Positions 7,286 through 15,272 of a DNA stretch of 64,000 nt are shown here, in pieces. The position numbers were made by a program, and so were the translations under genes. Below the pieces are notes generated by a model, which was given only the letters and a program-made list of their open reading frames with translations, searched no databases and was not told the DNA's origin. Position 1 is the first letter of the stretch. Each line of letters opens with the position of its first letter. The stretch comes from Conchiformibius steedae (GTDB lineage: Bacteria > Pseudomonadota > Gammaproteobacteria > Burkholderiales > Neisseriaceae). Location: positions 1,701,749 to 1,765,748 of the forward strand of contig NZ_CP059563.1 in the NCBI RefSeq assembly GCF_014054725.1, written 5' to 3'.

Positions 7286-8863
7286 TTAGTGGCGGAAATG
7301 GCGCACGCCCGTTACCACCATTGCCATGCCGTGTTCGTCTGCAGCGGCAAACACTTCTTCATCGCGCACCGAACCACCGGGGTGAATCACCGCCTTAATG
7401 CCTTGTTCAGCAATCACATCCACACCATCACGGAACGGGAAAAACGCATCGGAAGCCGCGCACGCGCCTTGCAAATCAAAACCGCCATCCTGCGCCTTAC
7501 GCGCCGCAATGCGCGTAGAATCCACACGGCTCATCTGACCCGCGCCAATGCCGTAAGTCTGTCCACCCTTACCAAACACAATCGCATTGGATTTCACAAA
7601 CTTGGCAACATTCCACACAAACAGCAAATCCTGCCATTCCTGCTCGGTAGGTTGGCGTTTGGACACCACTTTCACGTCTTCACGCTGTAAACGGTGCAAA
7701 TCGGGTGATTGCAGCAACAAACCGCCGCCCACACGTTTCAATTCAAAACGGTTCGCCCCCGCCGCCAAAGGAATTTCCAACACACGCACATTTTTCTTAT
7801 TGGCAATCAGCTCTTTGGCAGCATCGGTAAACTTCGGCGCCATCAGCACTTCCAAAAACTGCCCCGTTACCGCTTCCACCGTATCGGCATCCACTTCGCG
7901 GTTAAACGCAATAATGCCGCCAAATGCGCTGGTGGTATCCGTTGCAAACGCCAATTTATACGCATTCAAGGGCGTATCCGCCACCGCCACGCCGCAAGGA
8001 TTGGCGTGTTTGACAATCACACAAGCAGGCGCATCAAACGACTTAACCGCTTCCCAAGCGGCATCGGCATCGGCAATATTGTTATAAGACAATTCCTTAC
8101 CTTGCAACTGCGTGTAAGCACTCAAGCTGCCCGCCGCAGGATAAACATCGCGGTAAAACGCCGCGTGCTGGTGCGGATTTTCGCCATAACGCATTTCCTG
8201 AACTTTCAACCAGCTTTGGTTAAACTGCGCGGGAAACGTCCCGATTTGCGGCTCGCCGTCCAATTTATCAGGCGAAACACTGGTTAAATAATTGGAAATC
8301 ATGCCGTCATACTGCGCCGTGTGGCTAAACGCCTTGCACGATAGCGCAAAACGGGTTTTTTCCGACAATTTGCCGTCATTTTCGCTCATTTCGGCGACAA
8401 TCGGCTCAAAATCGCCGTTATCGGTTACAATGGCAACGTGTTTCCAGTTTTTCGCGGCGGAACGCACCATAGTCGGTCCGCCGATATCAATGTTTTCCAC
8501 CGCATCTTCCAGCGTACAGCCCGGTTTGGCAATGGTCGCCGCAAACGGATACAGGTTCACACACACCAAATCAATATTGCCGATGCCGTGTTCCGCCATT
8601 TTTTCAACGTGTTCACCCACATCGCGCCGCCCCAAAATCCCGCCGTGGATTTTCGGGTGCAGGGTTTTCACACGTCCGTCCAGCATTTCGGGAAATCCCG
8701 TATAATCAGCCACTTCAATCACGGGAATATCGTTATCGGCAAGCAGCTTGGCAGTGCCGCCCGTAGAAAGGATTTCCACCCCCAGCTCGTGCAAAGCGCG
8801 GGCAAATTCTACCGCCCCCGTTTTGTCGGACAAACTGATTAAAGCGCGTTGGATTTTCGGCAT
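7286..8863 (-). CDS. purH: Bifunctional AICAR formyltransferase / IMP cyclohydrolase
   Basis: A 525-residue PurH catalysing the last two steps of IMP synthesis. The N-terminal MGS-type IMP cyclohydrolase domain (about 1-145) has the motifs [19 protein letters not shown] and [13 protein letters not shown]. The C-terminal formyltransferase domain contains KHANPCG and ends with [32 protein letters not shown]. The length matches the family. AAGGAA precedes the ATG. fis follows on the upstream side in the same direction, so the two may share a transcript. Confidence 0.98.
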   Translation of the reverse strand: MPKIQRALISLSDKTGAVEFARALHELGVEILSTGGTAKLLADNDIPVIEVADYTGFPEMLDGRVKTLHPKIHGGILGRRDVGEHVEKMAEHGIGNIDLVCVNLYPFAATIAKPGCTLEDAVENIDIGGPTMVRSAAKNWKHVAIVTDNGDFEPIVAEMSENDGKLSEKTRFALSCKAFSHTAQYDGMISNYLTSVSPDKLDGEPQIGTFPAQFNQSWLKVQEMRYGENPHQHAAFYRDVYPAAGSLSAYTQLQGKELSYNNIADADAAWEAVKSFDAPACVIVKHANPCGVAVADTPLNAYKLAFATDTTSAFGGIIAFNREVDADTVEAVTGQFLEVLMAPKFTDAAKELIANKKNVRVLEIPLAAGANRFELKRVGGGLLLQSPDLHRLQREDVKVVSKRQPTEQEWQDLLFVWNVAKFVKSNAIVFGKGGQTYGIGAGQMSRVDSTRIAARKAQDGGFDLQGACAASDAFFPFRDGVDVIAEQGIKAVIHPGGSVRDEEVFAAADEHGMAMVVTGVRHFRH

Positions 8864-8946
8864 AAAATATTCCTTATCAACATCAACAAATTACAGATAA
8901 AACAAAAACCATTCCATTCAACAGATACCACCTATCTACCGATTGC

Positions 8947-9189
8947 TTATTCTACTAATAAGCCCTGTTCTGCCAGTTTCTTACGCAGCGTATTGCGGTT
9001 CAAGCCCAATATCCGTGCTGCCTGCGACTGGTTGCCGCCGCACATGTTCAGCACATAGCCCAATAGCGGACGTTCCACCTGCAACAACACCATCGCATAC
9101 ACATCAGACGGATTTTCCCCTTGCAAATCATGAAAATACTTATCCAAATTTTGCTCAATACATTGGGCGATATCGGGAAGCTGGGACAT
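8947..9189 (-). CDS. fis: Fis-type nucleoid/DNA-binding protein
   Basis: An 80-residue protein. Its C-terminal half carries the Fis helix-turn-helix (GGNQSQAARILGLNRNTLRKKL) and its N-terminal half the dimerisation helices. Fis bends DNA and activates growth-related promoters. The gene directly precedes purH with an 83-base gap. In many gammaproteobacteria fis follows dusB; here dusB is elsewhere in the window (25109). Confidence 0.95.
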   Translation of the reverse strand: MSQLPDIAQCIEQNLDKYFHDLQGENPSDVYAMVLLQVERPLLGYVLNMCGGNQSQAARILGLNRNTLRKKLAEQGLLVE

Positions 9190-9507
9190 GGCGCGGCAAA
9201 AAAATTCAAACTGCTTATTTTAGCCTGTTTTTATCCAAAACGCAGCCGCATCACGCGCCTACTTTACATAAGGCATTGTTTTGCAAAAAAAGTGTATGGA
9301 TATGTAAATCACATCACACAATTGGCATAAAAATTCACTTTTATTAAAAAACCAGCATATTTATGGCAAACCACCGCATTATACTTGTCAATCAGACAAT
9401 AAATTTCGTATAGTTTGCCTACGCCGCATTACACCCGTTTCAACAGGTGTTTTGAATTCGGTTTCACAAGAAAAATCTTCACATTACCTACACTTGGAGC
9501 TTCATTT
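9190..9507. other. AT-rich divergent region between fis and aceA
   Basis: 318 bases without a gene, markedly AT-rich compared with its surroundings. It contains the aceA promoter at 9385-9414 and a long untranslated leader of about 90 bases. I checked for FNR- and CRP-like palindromes and found only weak half-sites around 9300-9320. Confidence 0.55.
9385..9414 (+). promoter_or_regulatory. Sigma-70 type promoter of aceA
   Basis: TTGTCA (9385-9390), an 18-base spacer and TATAGT (9409-9414), close to consensus. The leader to the ATG is about 85-90 bases. Confidence 0.6.
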
Positions 9508-11106
9508 ATGAGCAATTACCAGCAAACCGTTCAATCTGCCGCCGCCTTAACCGATGCACAAGGCGCAAGCTGGGCAGCCATCAATCCCGAATACGTTGCC
9601 CGTATGCGCCTGCAAAACCGTTTCAAAACGGGTTTGGACATCGCCAAATACACCGCCGCGATTATGCGCCGCGACATGGCGGAATACGATGCCGATTCAG
9701 CCAATTACACCCAATCTTTGGGCTGCTGGCACGGTTTTGTCGGACAGCAAAAGCTGATTTCCATCAAAAAACATCAAAAAAGCACCAATAAGCGTTATCT
9801 CTACCTGTCTGGTTGGATGGTAGCCGCGCTGCGTTCCGAGTTTGGCCCCCTGCCTGACCAATCCATGCACGAAAAAACTTCTGTGCCTGCGCTGATTGAA
9901 GAGCTGTACACTTTCCTGCGCCAAGCCGATGCGCGTGAACTGGATTTGCTGTTTACCGCTTTGGACAACGCCCGCGCCGCAGGCGACAAAGCCAAAGAAG
10001 AAGAATTGCTGAACCAAATCAACAATTACGAAACCCATGTTGTGCCGATTATCGCCGATATTGACGCGGGTTTCGGTAATGCCGAAGCCACTTATCTGCT
10101 GGCGAAAAAAATGATTGAAGCGGGCGCGTGCTGTATTCAAATTGAAAACCAAGTGTCTGATGAAAAACAATGTGGTCACCAAGACGGCAAAGTAACCGTT
10201 CCGCATGTGGACTTTTTGGCGAAAATCAATGCCGTGCGTTACGCATTCTTGGAATTGGGCGTCGATGACGGCGTGATTGTGGCGCGTACCGACTCTTTGG
10301 GCGCAGGCTTGACCAAGCAAATCGCATTTTCTGCCGAAGAAGGCGATTTGGGCGACCAATACAACAGCTTCTTGGAAGGTGAAGAAATCACCGACATCAG
10401 CCAAATCAAAGCGGGCGATGTGGTGGTGCGTACCAACGGCAAAACCATCAAGCCCACCCGTTTGGCAAGCAATCTGTTCCAATTCCGCAAAGGCACAGGC
10501 GTGGAGCGCGTGGTGCTGGACTGCATCACTTCGCTGCAAAACGGCGCGGATTTGCTGTGGATTGAAACCGAAAAACCGCATATCGGTCAGATTAAAGAAA
10601 TGGTGGACAAAATCCGCGAAACCATTCCCAATGCCAAATTGGTGTACAACAACAGCCCGTCCTTTAACTGGACCTTGAATTTCCGTCAGCAAGTGTTTGA
10701 TGCGTGGAAAGAAGCAGGCAAAGATGTATCGGCTTACGAGCGCGACAAGCTGATGAGCGCGGATTATGACGACAGCGAATTGGCGAAAGAAGCGGACGAG
10801 AAAATCCGTACTTTCCAAAAAGACGCTTCGGCACAAGCAGGTATCTTCCATCACTTGATTACCCTGCCCACTTACCATACTGCTGCGCTGTCTACCGACA
10901 CTTTGGCAAAAGGCTACTTCGCCGAAGAAGGTATGCTGGCTTATGTGAAAAACGTTCAGCGTCAGGAAATCCGCAACGGCATCGCCTGTGTGAAACACCA
11001 AAATATGGCGGGTTCGGACATCGGCGACAACCACAAAGAGTATTTTGCCGGTGAAGCCGCACTGAAAGCGGGCGGTAAAGACAATACGATGAACCAGTTT
11101 GCCTGA
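9508..11106 (+). CDS. aceA: Isocitrate lyase
   Basis: A 532-residue isocitrate lyase that splits isocitrate into succinate and glyoxylate, the first step of the glyoxylate shunt. The active-site signature reads KQCGH (about residues 220-224) with the catalytic Cys. Nearby are DIDAGFGN (Mg-binding region) and ARTDSLGAG. The Gln in place of the usual second Lys, and the length, match the longer isocitrate lyase class found in Pseudomonas and Neisseriaceae. I chose the ATG at 9508 because TTGGAGC lies 8 bases upstream. An upstream in-frame start at 9415 would add 31 unconserved residues and overlap the promoter. Confidence 0.97.
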   Translation: MSNYQQTVQSAAALTDAQGASWAAINPEYVARMRLQNRFKTGLDIAKYTAAIMRRDMAEYDADSANYTQSLGCWHGFVGQQKLISIKKHQKSTNKRYLYLSGWMVAALRSEFGPLPDQSMHEKTSVPALIEELYTFLRQADARELDLLFTALDNARAAGDKAKEEELLNQINNYETHVVPIIADIDAGFGNAEATYLLAKKMIEAGACCIQIENQVSDEKQCGHQDGKVTVPHVDFLAKINAVRYAFLELGVDDGVIVARTDSLGAGLTKQIAFSAEEGDLGDQYNSFLEGEEITDISQIKAGDVVVRTNGKTIKPTRLASNLFQFRKGTGVERVVLDCITSLQNGADLLWIETEKPHIGQIKEMVDKIRETIPNAKLVYNNSPSFNWTLNFRQQVFDAWKEAGKDVSAYERDKLMSADYDDSELAKEADEKIRTFQKDASAQAGIFHHLITLPTYHTAALSTDTLAKGYFAEEGMLAYVKNVQRQEIRNGIACVKHQNMAGSDIGDNHKEYFAGEAALKAGGKDNTMNQFA

Positions 11107-11113
11107 TCAACCG

Positions 11114-11149
11114 CGGGGTATGCCAAACACAGGCATACCCCGTTTTTTT
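11114..11149 (+). terminator. Strong terminator of aceA
   Basis: CGGGGTATGCC, a 7-base loop, GGCATACCCCG and seven T. Perfect 11-bp stem, 8 bases after the aceA stop. Confidence 0.9.
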
Positions 11150-11173
11150 CAAATTGTTCAATCCCCTATCTTA

Positions 11174-11203
11174 CTTCCCTTCCCTGCAAACAGGGAAGGG
11201 AAG
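11174..11203. repeat. Perfect 13-bp hairpin just upstream of the glcB ribosome site
   Basis: CTTCCCTTCCCTG (11174-11186) and CAGGGAAGGGAAG (11191-11203) pair perfectly around a CAAA loop. The hairpin ends 11 bases before the AAGGAA ribosome site of glcB and has no T-run, so it is not a normal terminator. It may be a degenerate member of the CCCTCCCC/GGGGAGGG repeat family seen at 13422 and 50198, or an RNA structure protecting or controlling the glcB message. Confidence 0.7.
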
Positions 11204-11226
11204 CCAGTTTGAAAAAGGAATTTCAA

Positions 11227-13401
11227 ATGACCCAACACTACACCCCCGCCGCAGGTTTGCAAGTAGAAACCCATTTATATGATTTTGTGCAAAATGAATT
11301 GCTGGCACAGCATCCGAATGTTAAAGCAGATGAATTTTGGGCGGATTTTGCCGCTTTGCTGAACGAATTTACCCCGCGCAACCGCGCCTTGCTGCAAAAA
11401 CGCGATGAGATTCAGGCAAAAATTGATGCGTGGCACGCTGAAAACCCGCAATTTGATGCGGAAAAATACCGCGCATTCTTGCGCGAAATTGCTTATCTGC
11501 TAGATACGCCCGCGCCCTTCCAAATCGCCACAGAAAATGTGGACCGCGAATTGTCGGAACAGGCTGGTCCGCAACTGGTTGTGCCGATTAACAATGCGCG
11601 TTATGCCTTAAACGCCGCCAATGCGCGTTGGGGCAGCCTGTACGATGCGCTGTACGGCACCGATGCCATTCCCCAAGACGGCGAACTCGCCCCCGCCAAA
11701 GCCTATAACCCCAAACGCGGCGATGCCGTGATTGCTTTTGCGCGCCGCTTTTTAGATGAAAGCCTGCCTTTGGTTTCAGGCAGCCACAGCGATGTTTTGC
11801 GCTATTTTGTGCGCGACGGTGCGCTTCAGGCAGCCTTAAAAAACGGCAGCGAAAGCGGTTTGTGCCAACCGCAAAACTTTGTCGGCTACAACGGCTCAGC
11901 AGACGCACCCGATTCTTTACTGTTTTTGCACAACGGCTTGCATATTGATATTTTGATTGATAAAAACAGTCCTATCGGCGCACAAGACCCCGCAGGCGTG
12001 AAAGACATTATTTTGGAAGCGGCGTTGTCCACCATTATGGACTGCGAAGATTCCGTAGCGGCGGTGGACGGCGAAGACAAAACGCTGGTTTACCGCAACT
12101 GGCTGGGGCTGATGACGGGTACGCTCACCGAAGAAGTGGAAAAAAATGGCAAAACCTTTACCCGCAAACTGAATGCCGACCGCCCCTACACCACGCCCGA
12201 CGGCTCAGGCAGCTTTACCCTGCCCGGACGCTCGCTGCTGTTTATCCGCAATGTCGGACACCTGATGACCACCCCCGCCGTGTTGGACGCAGAAGGCAAT
12301 GAAATCCCCGAAGGCATTTTAGACGGCGTGATGACCGCGCTGATTGCCCCGTTTGACTTTGCCCGCAGCGAAAACAAAAACAGTCGCAGCGGTTCCGTGT
12401 ACATCGTTAAACCCAAAATGCACGGTCCTGAAGAAGTGGCGTTTGCCAACGATTTGTTTGCCGCCATTGAAAAATTAACGCGCCTGCCCGCCAACACCCT
12501 GAAAATGGGCATTATGGACGAAGAACGCCGCACTTCGGCAAACTTGGCAGCTTGTATCCGTGCCGCACACGAGCGCGTGGTGTTTATCAATACAGGCTTT
12601 TTGGACCGCACAGGCGACGAAATCCACACTTCCATGAAAGCAGGCGCAGTGATCCGCAAAGGCGAAATGAAAGCCAGCAAATGGATTCATGCCTACGAAA
12701 ACAGCAATGTACAAACAGGCGTGGACTGCGGCTTACCCAACAAAGCCCAAATCGGCAAAGGCATGTGGGCGATGCCCGATTTGATGGCGGAAATGCTGAA
12801 ACAAAAAATCGGACACCCCAAATCAGGCGCAACCACCGCATGGGTACCTTCGCCCACCGCCGCCACCCTGCACGCCCTGCATTATCATCAAGTTAATGTT
12901 TTCCAAGTGCAAAAAGAACTGGCACGGCTGCCTGAAAACGCCCTGCAAGACGATTTGCTGACCATTCCGCTTGCTGCTTCAACCGATTGGTCAGACGAAG
13001 AAAAACAGCAGGAATTGGACAACAACTGCCAAGGTATTCTCGGCTATGTGGTGCGCTGGGTGGAACAAGGCGTAGGCTGTTCCAAAGTGCCTGATATTCA
13101 CAATGTCGGACTGATGGAAGACCGCGCCACCCTGCGCATTTCCAGCCAACACATCGCCAACTGGCTGGCGCATGGTGTGGTGACACCCGAACAAGTACGC
13201 GCCACGCTGGAACGCATGGCAGCGGTGGTGGACGCGCAAAACGCAGGCGATGCCGCCTACACGCCGATGGTGGGACGTTTTGACAGTTCGCCCGCCTTTC
13301 AGGCAGCCTGCGATTTGGTATTTAAAGGCACGGAACAGCCCAACGGCTACACCGAACCTTTGCTGCACCATTGGCGGCGCGTAGCCAAAGCGCAGGGCTA
13401 A
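11227..13401 (+). CDS. glcB: Malate synthase G
   Basis: A 724-residue malate synthase G, which condenses glyoxylate with acetyl-CoA to malate and completes the glyoxylate shunt begun by AceA. Recognisable segments are LYDALYGTD, the active-site region [26 protein letters not shown], and [15 protein letters not shown] near the C-terminus. The length agrees with the single-chain G isoform. The ATG at 11227 has AAGGAA 6 bases upstream; an in-frame TTG at 11209 lies within the leader and is unlikely. Two exact DNA uptake words lie in this gene (11825 and 13298). Confidence 0.97.
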   Translation: MTQHYTPAAGLQVETHLYDFVQNELLAQHPNVKADEFWADFAALLNEFTPRNRALLQKRDEIQAKIDAWHAENPQFDAEKYRAFLREIAYLLDTPAPFQIATENVDRELSEQAGPQLVVPINNARYALNAANARWGSLYDALYGTDAIPQDGELAPAKAYNPKRGDAVIAFARRFLDESLPLVSGSHSDVLRYFVRDGALQAALKNGSESGLCQPQNFVGYNGSADAPDSLLFLHNGLHIDILIDKNSPIGAQDPAGVKDIILEAALSTIMDCEDSVAAVDGEDKTLVYRNWLGLMTGTLTEEVEKNGKTFTRKLNADRPYTTPDGSGSFTLPGRSLLFIRNVGHLMTTPAVLDAEGNEIPEGILDGVMTALIAPFDFARSENKNSRSGSVYIVKPKMHGPEEVAFANDLFAAIEKLTRLPANTLKMGIMDEERRTSANLAACIRAAHERVVFINTGFLDRTGDEIHTSMKAGAVIRKGEMKASKWIHAYENSNVQTGVDCGLPNKAQIGKGMWAMPDLMAEMLKQKIGHPKSGATTAWVPSPTAATLHALHYHQVNVFQVQKELARLPENALQDDLLTIPLAASTDWSDEEKQQELDNNCQGILGYVVRWVEQGVGCSKVPDIHNVGLMEDRATLRISSQHIANWLAHGVVTPEQVRATLERMAAVVDAQNAGDAAYTPMVGRFDSSPAFQAACDLVFKGTEQPNGYTEPLLHHWRRVAKAQG
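11825..11836 (-). repeat. DNA uptake sequence, AG-simDUS, exact
   Basis: TTCAGGCAGCCT is the reverse complement of AGGCTGCCTGAA. It lies inside glcB. A near match (11 of 12) lies 50 bases upstream at 11775-11786. Confidence 0.8.
13298..13309 (-). repeat. DNA uptake sequence, AG-simDUS, exact
   Basis: TTCAGGCAGCCT, the reverse complement of AGGCTGCCTGAA, in the last 100 bases of glcB. It is the nearest uptake word on the left of the inserted two-gene cassette. Confidence 0.8.
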
Positions 13402-13421
13402 AAGCCAACGCAACCCACTTA

Positions 13422-13457
13422 CCCCCTCCCCACTGGTGGGGAGGGATGGGGTGGGGA
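13422..13457. repeat. C/G-rich repeat (CCCTCCCC hairpin plus GGGGTGGGG tail)
   Basis: CCCCTCCCCACTGGTGGGGAG forms a hairpin and is followed by a GATGGGGTGGGGA tail. The same pattern occurs twice, in opposite orientation, at 50198-50302. It lies just behind glcB. Confidence 0.65.
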
Positions 13458-13467
13458 AAATAAAGGC

Positions 13468-13498
13468 AGCTTGGGTTAAAAACCCAACTGACTTAACT
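13468..13498. repeat. Palindromic repeat, left of the Imm49-like gene
   Basis: The sequence contains TTGGGTT/AACCCAA as an inverted pair and continues with CCCAACTGACTTAA. A related copy (AACCCAACTCACTTAA) stands on the right side of the next gene at 14422-14460, so the gene is bracketed by imperfect direct repeats. Confidence 0.55.
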
Positions 13499-13594
13499 GA
13501 AAATTATTGTAATCGGCGTTAAAAAAGGGGACAGTTTAGACAAAAGCAGCATTTCTTTCATTCCGTTTATCGCACCTGAATTCAAGGAAAAATA

Positions 13595-14398
13595 ATGAAA
13601 AAGTTTAATAAACAAAAAGCATTAGAACGTTTAAACCATATAGATGCCCATTTTAATTCAGGTTGGTTAAAAACGAACGATGTTCAATTTTGGGATAAGA
13701 AACTGTCCAATATTGAAAACTACAAATGGGGCTTTGTGCGATTACAAGGTTACTGTGTTTTACAAATCATGAGAAATTGGTTTCATTGTCATGATATAGA
13801 AGCAGTTAGAAAATATGCTTTTAATCATGTGAAATTGGATTATGTAGCTAATCAGCCTCCTTATAATTATATTGAAGGTATTTATATCACTAATGGTTTG
13901 TGGTGTTTGTTATCTAACCATCAAAAACTCATTGAGTGGTACTTAAATCTGGATAGATATTTCGGAGAAACTGCTAACAGTCCTAAATCAGTTGATTTTT
14001 GCAAAAGAAATTTTTTTCTTGCTTTGCGTGGCGATTGGGATTTATTAAAGCAAAGATGTGAAATGATTTTTAATACAGAGATTAAAAATTCTGTTATGAA
14101 AACCTTTTTGCCAGACTATGAATTTTATTTTGCTTTAGCTGATGGCGATACGGAAAAAATGCAAATAGCATTGTATGCGTTATTAGATGCTAGAAAATTT
14201 AACGGTAGGCGTAATTGGGAAAGTGGATACACCTTGGATTTAATTTATACTTTTGTGGTTTTATATACCAAATTGGCGTGGTATCACGGTTATCAAATCT
14301 ATATTGATAGTGAATACATTCCAATGGAATGGATGGATATGACCCCTTTGGCATCATATCATAATGAATTTAATTTTATGAAGAATTATAATATATAA
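13595..14398 (+). CDS. Imm49-like immunity protein (orphan)
   Basis: A 267-residue protein, AT-rich and unlike its neighbours in base use. It is predicted all-helical, rich in Tyr, Trp and Lys, with no signal peptide. The C-terminal part, ending in EYIPMEWMDMTPLASYHNEF, and the GDWDLL segment in the middle are reminiscent of the Imm49 family of immunity proteins, which neutralise polymorphic toxins. This is recognition by pattern, not a database result. AAGGA precedes the ATG. No toxin gene is next to it, so it would be an orphan immunity gene. It sits between glcB and aceK, flanked by palindromic repeats, which suggests acquisition by transfer. Another unknown helical family is possible. Confidence 0.55.
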   Translation: MKKFNKQKALERLNHIDAHFNSGWLKTNDVQFWDKKLSNIENYKWGFVRLQGYCVLQIMRNWFHCHDIEAVRKYAFNHVKLDYVANQPPYNYIEGIYITNGLWCLLSNHQKLIEWYLNLDRYFGETANSPKSVDFCKRNFFLALRGDWDLLKQRCEMIFNTEIKNSVMKTFLPDYEFYFALADGDTEKMQIALYALLDARKFNGRRNWESGYTLDLIYTFVVLYTKLAWYHGYQIYIDSEYIPMEWMDMTPLASYHNEFNFMKNYNI

Positions 14399-14421
14399 TA
14401 TAGAAAGCAAACATAGCAAGT

Positions 14422-14460
14422 AGCTTTGGTTGAAGCGTAGTATAAACCCAACTCACTTAA
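14422..14460. repeat. Palindromic repeat, right of the Imm49-like gene
   Basis: TTGGTTGAAGCGTAGTATAA and AACCCAACTCACTTAA. It shares its last 16 bases, with one mismatch, with the copy at 13468-13498. The form resembles the widespread intergenic palindromes with a GGTT-AGCG-AACC core. Confidence 0.5.
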
Positions 14461-14474
14461 TTTAATCAACAAAC

Positions 14475-14502
14475 GCTGGGTTACTGCTACGCCTAACCCA
14501 GC
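14475..14502. repeat. GCTGGGTTA/TAACCCAGC palindrome
   Basis: A perfect 9-bp inverted repeat with a 10-base loop, directly upstream of the next gene. It lacks a T-run on either side. It belongs to the same TGGGTTA/TAACCCA class as the two repeats around the Imm49-like gene. Confidence 0.6.
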
Positions 14503-14537
14503 CTGCCACGAATCCATTTAAATTTAAGGATAAAACC

Positions 14538-15263
14538 ATGCTTCCCGAAACCACCAACATTACCGTATTAAATGAACATTTAAGACCTTTTCCTGAAGCA
14601 GAAGCTGTTTTTTGCCCCGAACAGGCTTGGTTATCCAAACACTTTATTCCTTTATTATCCATTGATTTGGCAGTATTCAATCCCGAATGGGCAGGCACAG
14701 TCGTGCATATGCTCAATCCGATTGAACCCTATGACTGCGTTATTGGCGATACAACAACGGAATACCATAATGAATTTACCTGCCCCAATTGGCTGGCATT
14801 TCGTTTAAACGATGACAACCGCTATGTTTTTTTAGGTCAGGAAGGCTATTTCCAGAATACACCGTTTCATAAAGTCAATACCTATTTACTGCAAAAGGAA
14901 GCGGAAATGCGGGAAAGCTACCAGCACGCCAAACAATTTTTTCAAGAACACGATCAATTACCTAACAATAATGCGTTTTTAGATGTTTTGGGTGGTGACT
15001 TCACAGATGACAACTGGTCAAGCGGCAGCCATATACCACCCTCTGCTTTTACCATTCCCTCCGAACCAGCTTTCTCACCACCGCACCCTGATTTTGAGGA
15101 CTGGCTGATATATGATTTTTCAAACATAAGCTACCAAGGTAACCCCATGATTCATATTGCTGAAGTAGCAGGCTATAATTGGTGCTCAGACGGTGCAGAT
15201 GCGATTATTTTGATGTATGAACCTGAAAGCAGAACTGTATTGTTTACCTTTAACTGGACTTGA
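14538..15263 (+). CDS. Uncharacterised protein, possible second immunity or accessory gene
   Basis: A 241-residue cytoplasmic-looking protein with no signal peptide or membrane segment, rich in Phe, Tyr, Pro and acidic residues. It ends with AEVAGYNWCSDGADAIILMY and a short hydrophobic strand. AAGGA lies 8 bases before the ATG. I do not recognise the family with confidence. The Trp/Phe-rich, acidic composition and its place behind an Imm49-like gene would suit an immunity protein, but this is inference. It ends 9 bases before aceK, which has no good ribosome site of its own, so aceK may now depend on this gene's transcription and translation. Confidence 0.6.
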   Translation: MLPETTNITVLNEHLRPFPEAEAVFCPEQAWLSKHFIPLLSIDLAVFNPEWAGTVVHMLNPIEPYDCVIGDTTTEYHNEFTCPNWLAFRLNDDNRYVFLGQEGYFQNTPFHKVNTYLLQKEAEMRESYQHAKQFFQEHDQLPNNNAFLDVLGGDFTDDNWSSGSHIPPSAFTIPSEPAFSPPHPDFEDWLIYDFSNISYQGNPMIHIAEVAGYNWCSDGADAIILMYEPESRTVLFTFNWT

Positions 15264-15272
15264 TTTGTTATC

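Noticed and set aside
9290-9330. Possible CRP- or FNR-like site upstream of aceA
   Set aside because: Only weak half-sites; the spacing and symmetry do not fit either consensus.
9697-11034. 445-codon open frame on the minus strand opposite aceA
   Set aside because: aceA is fully explained by homology on the plus strand; the opposite frame has no family features.
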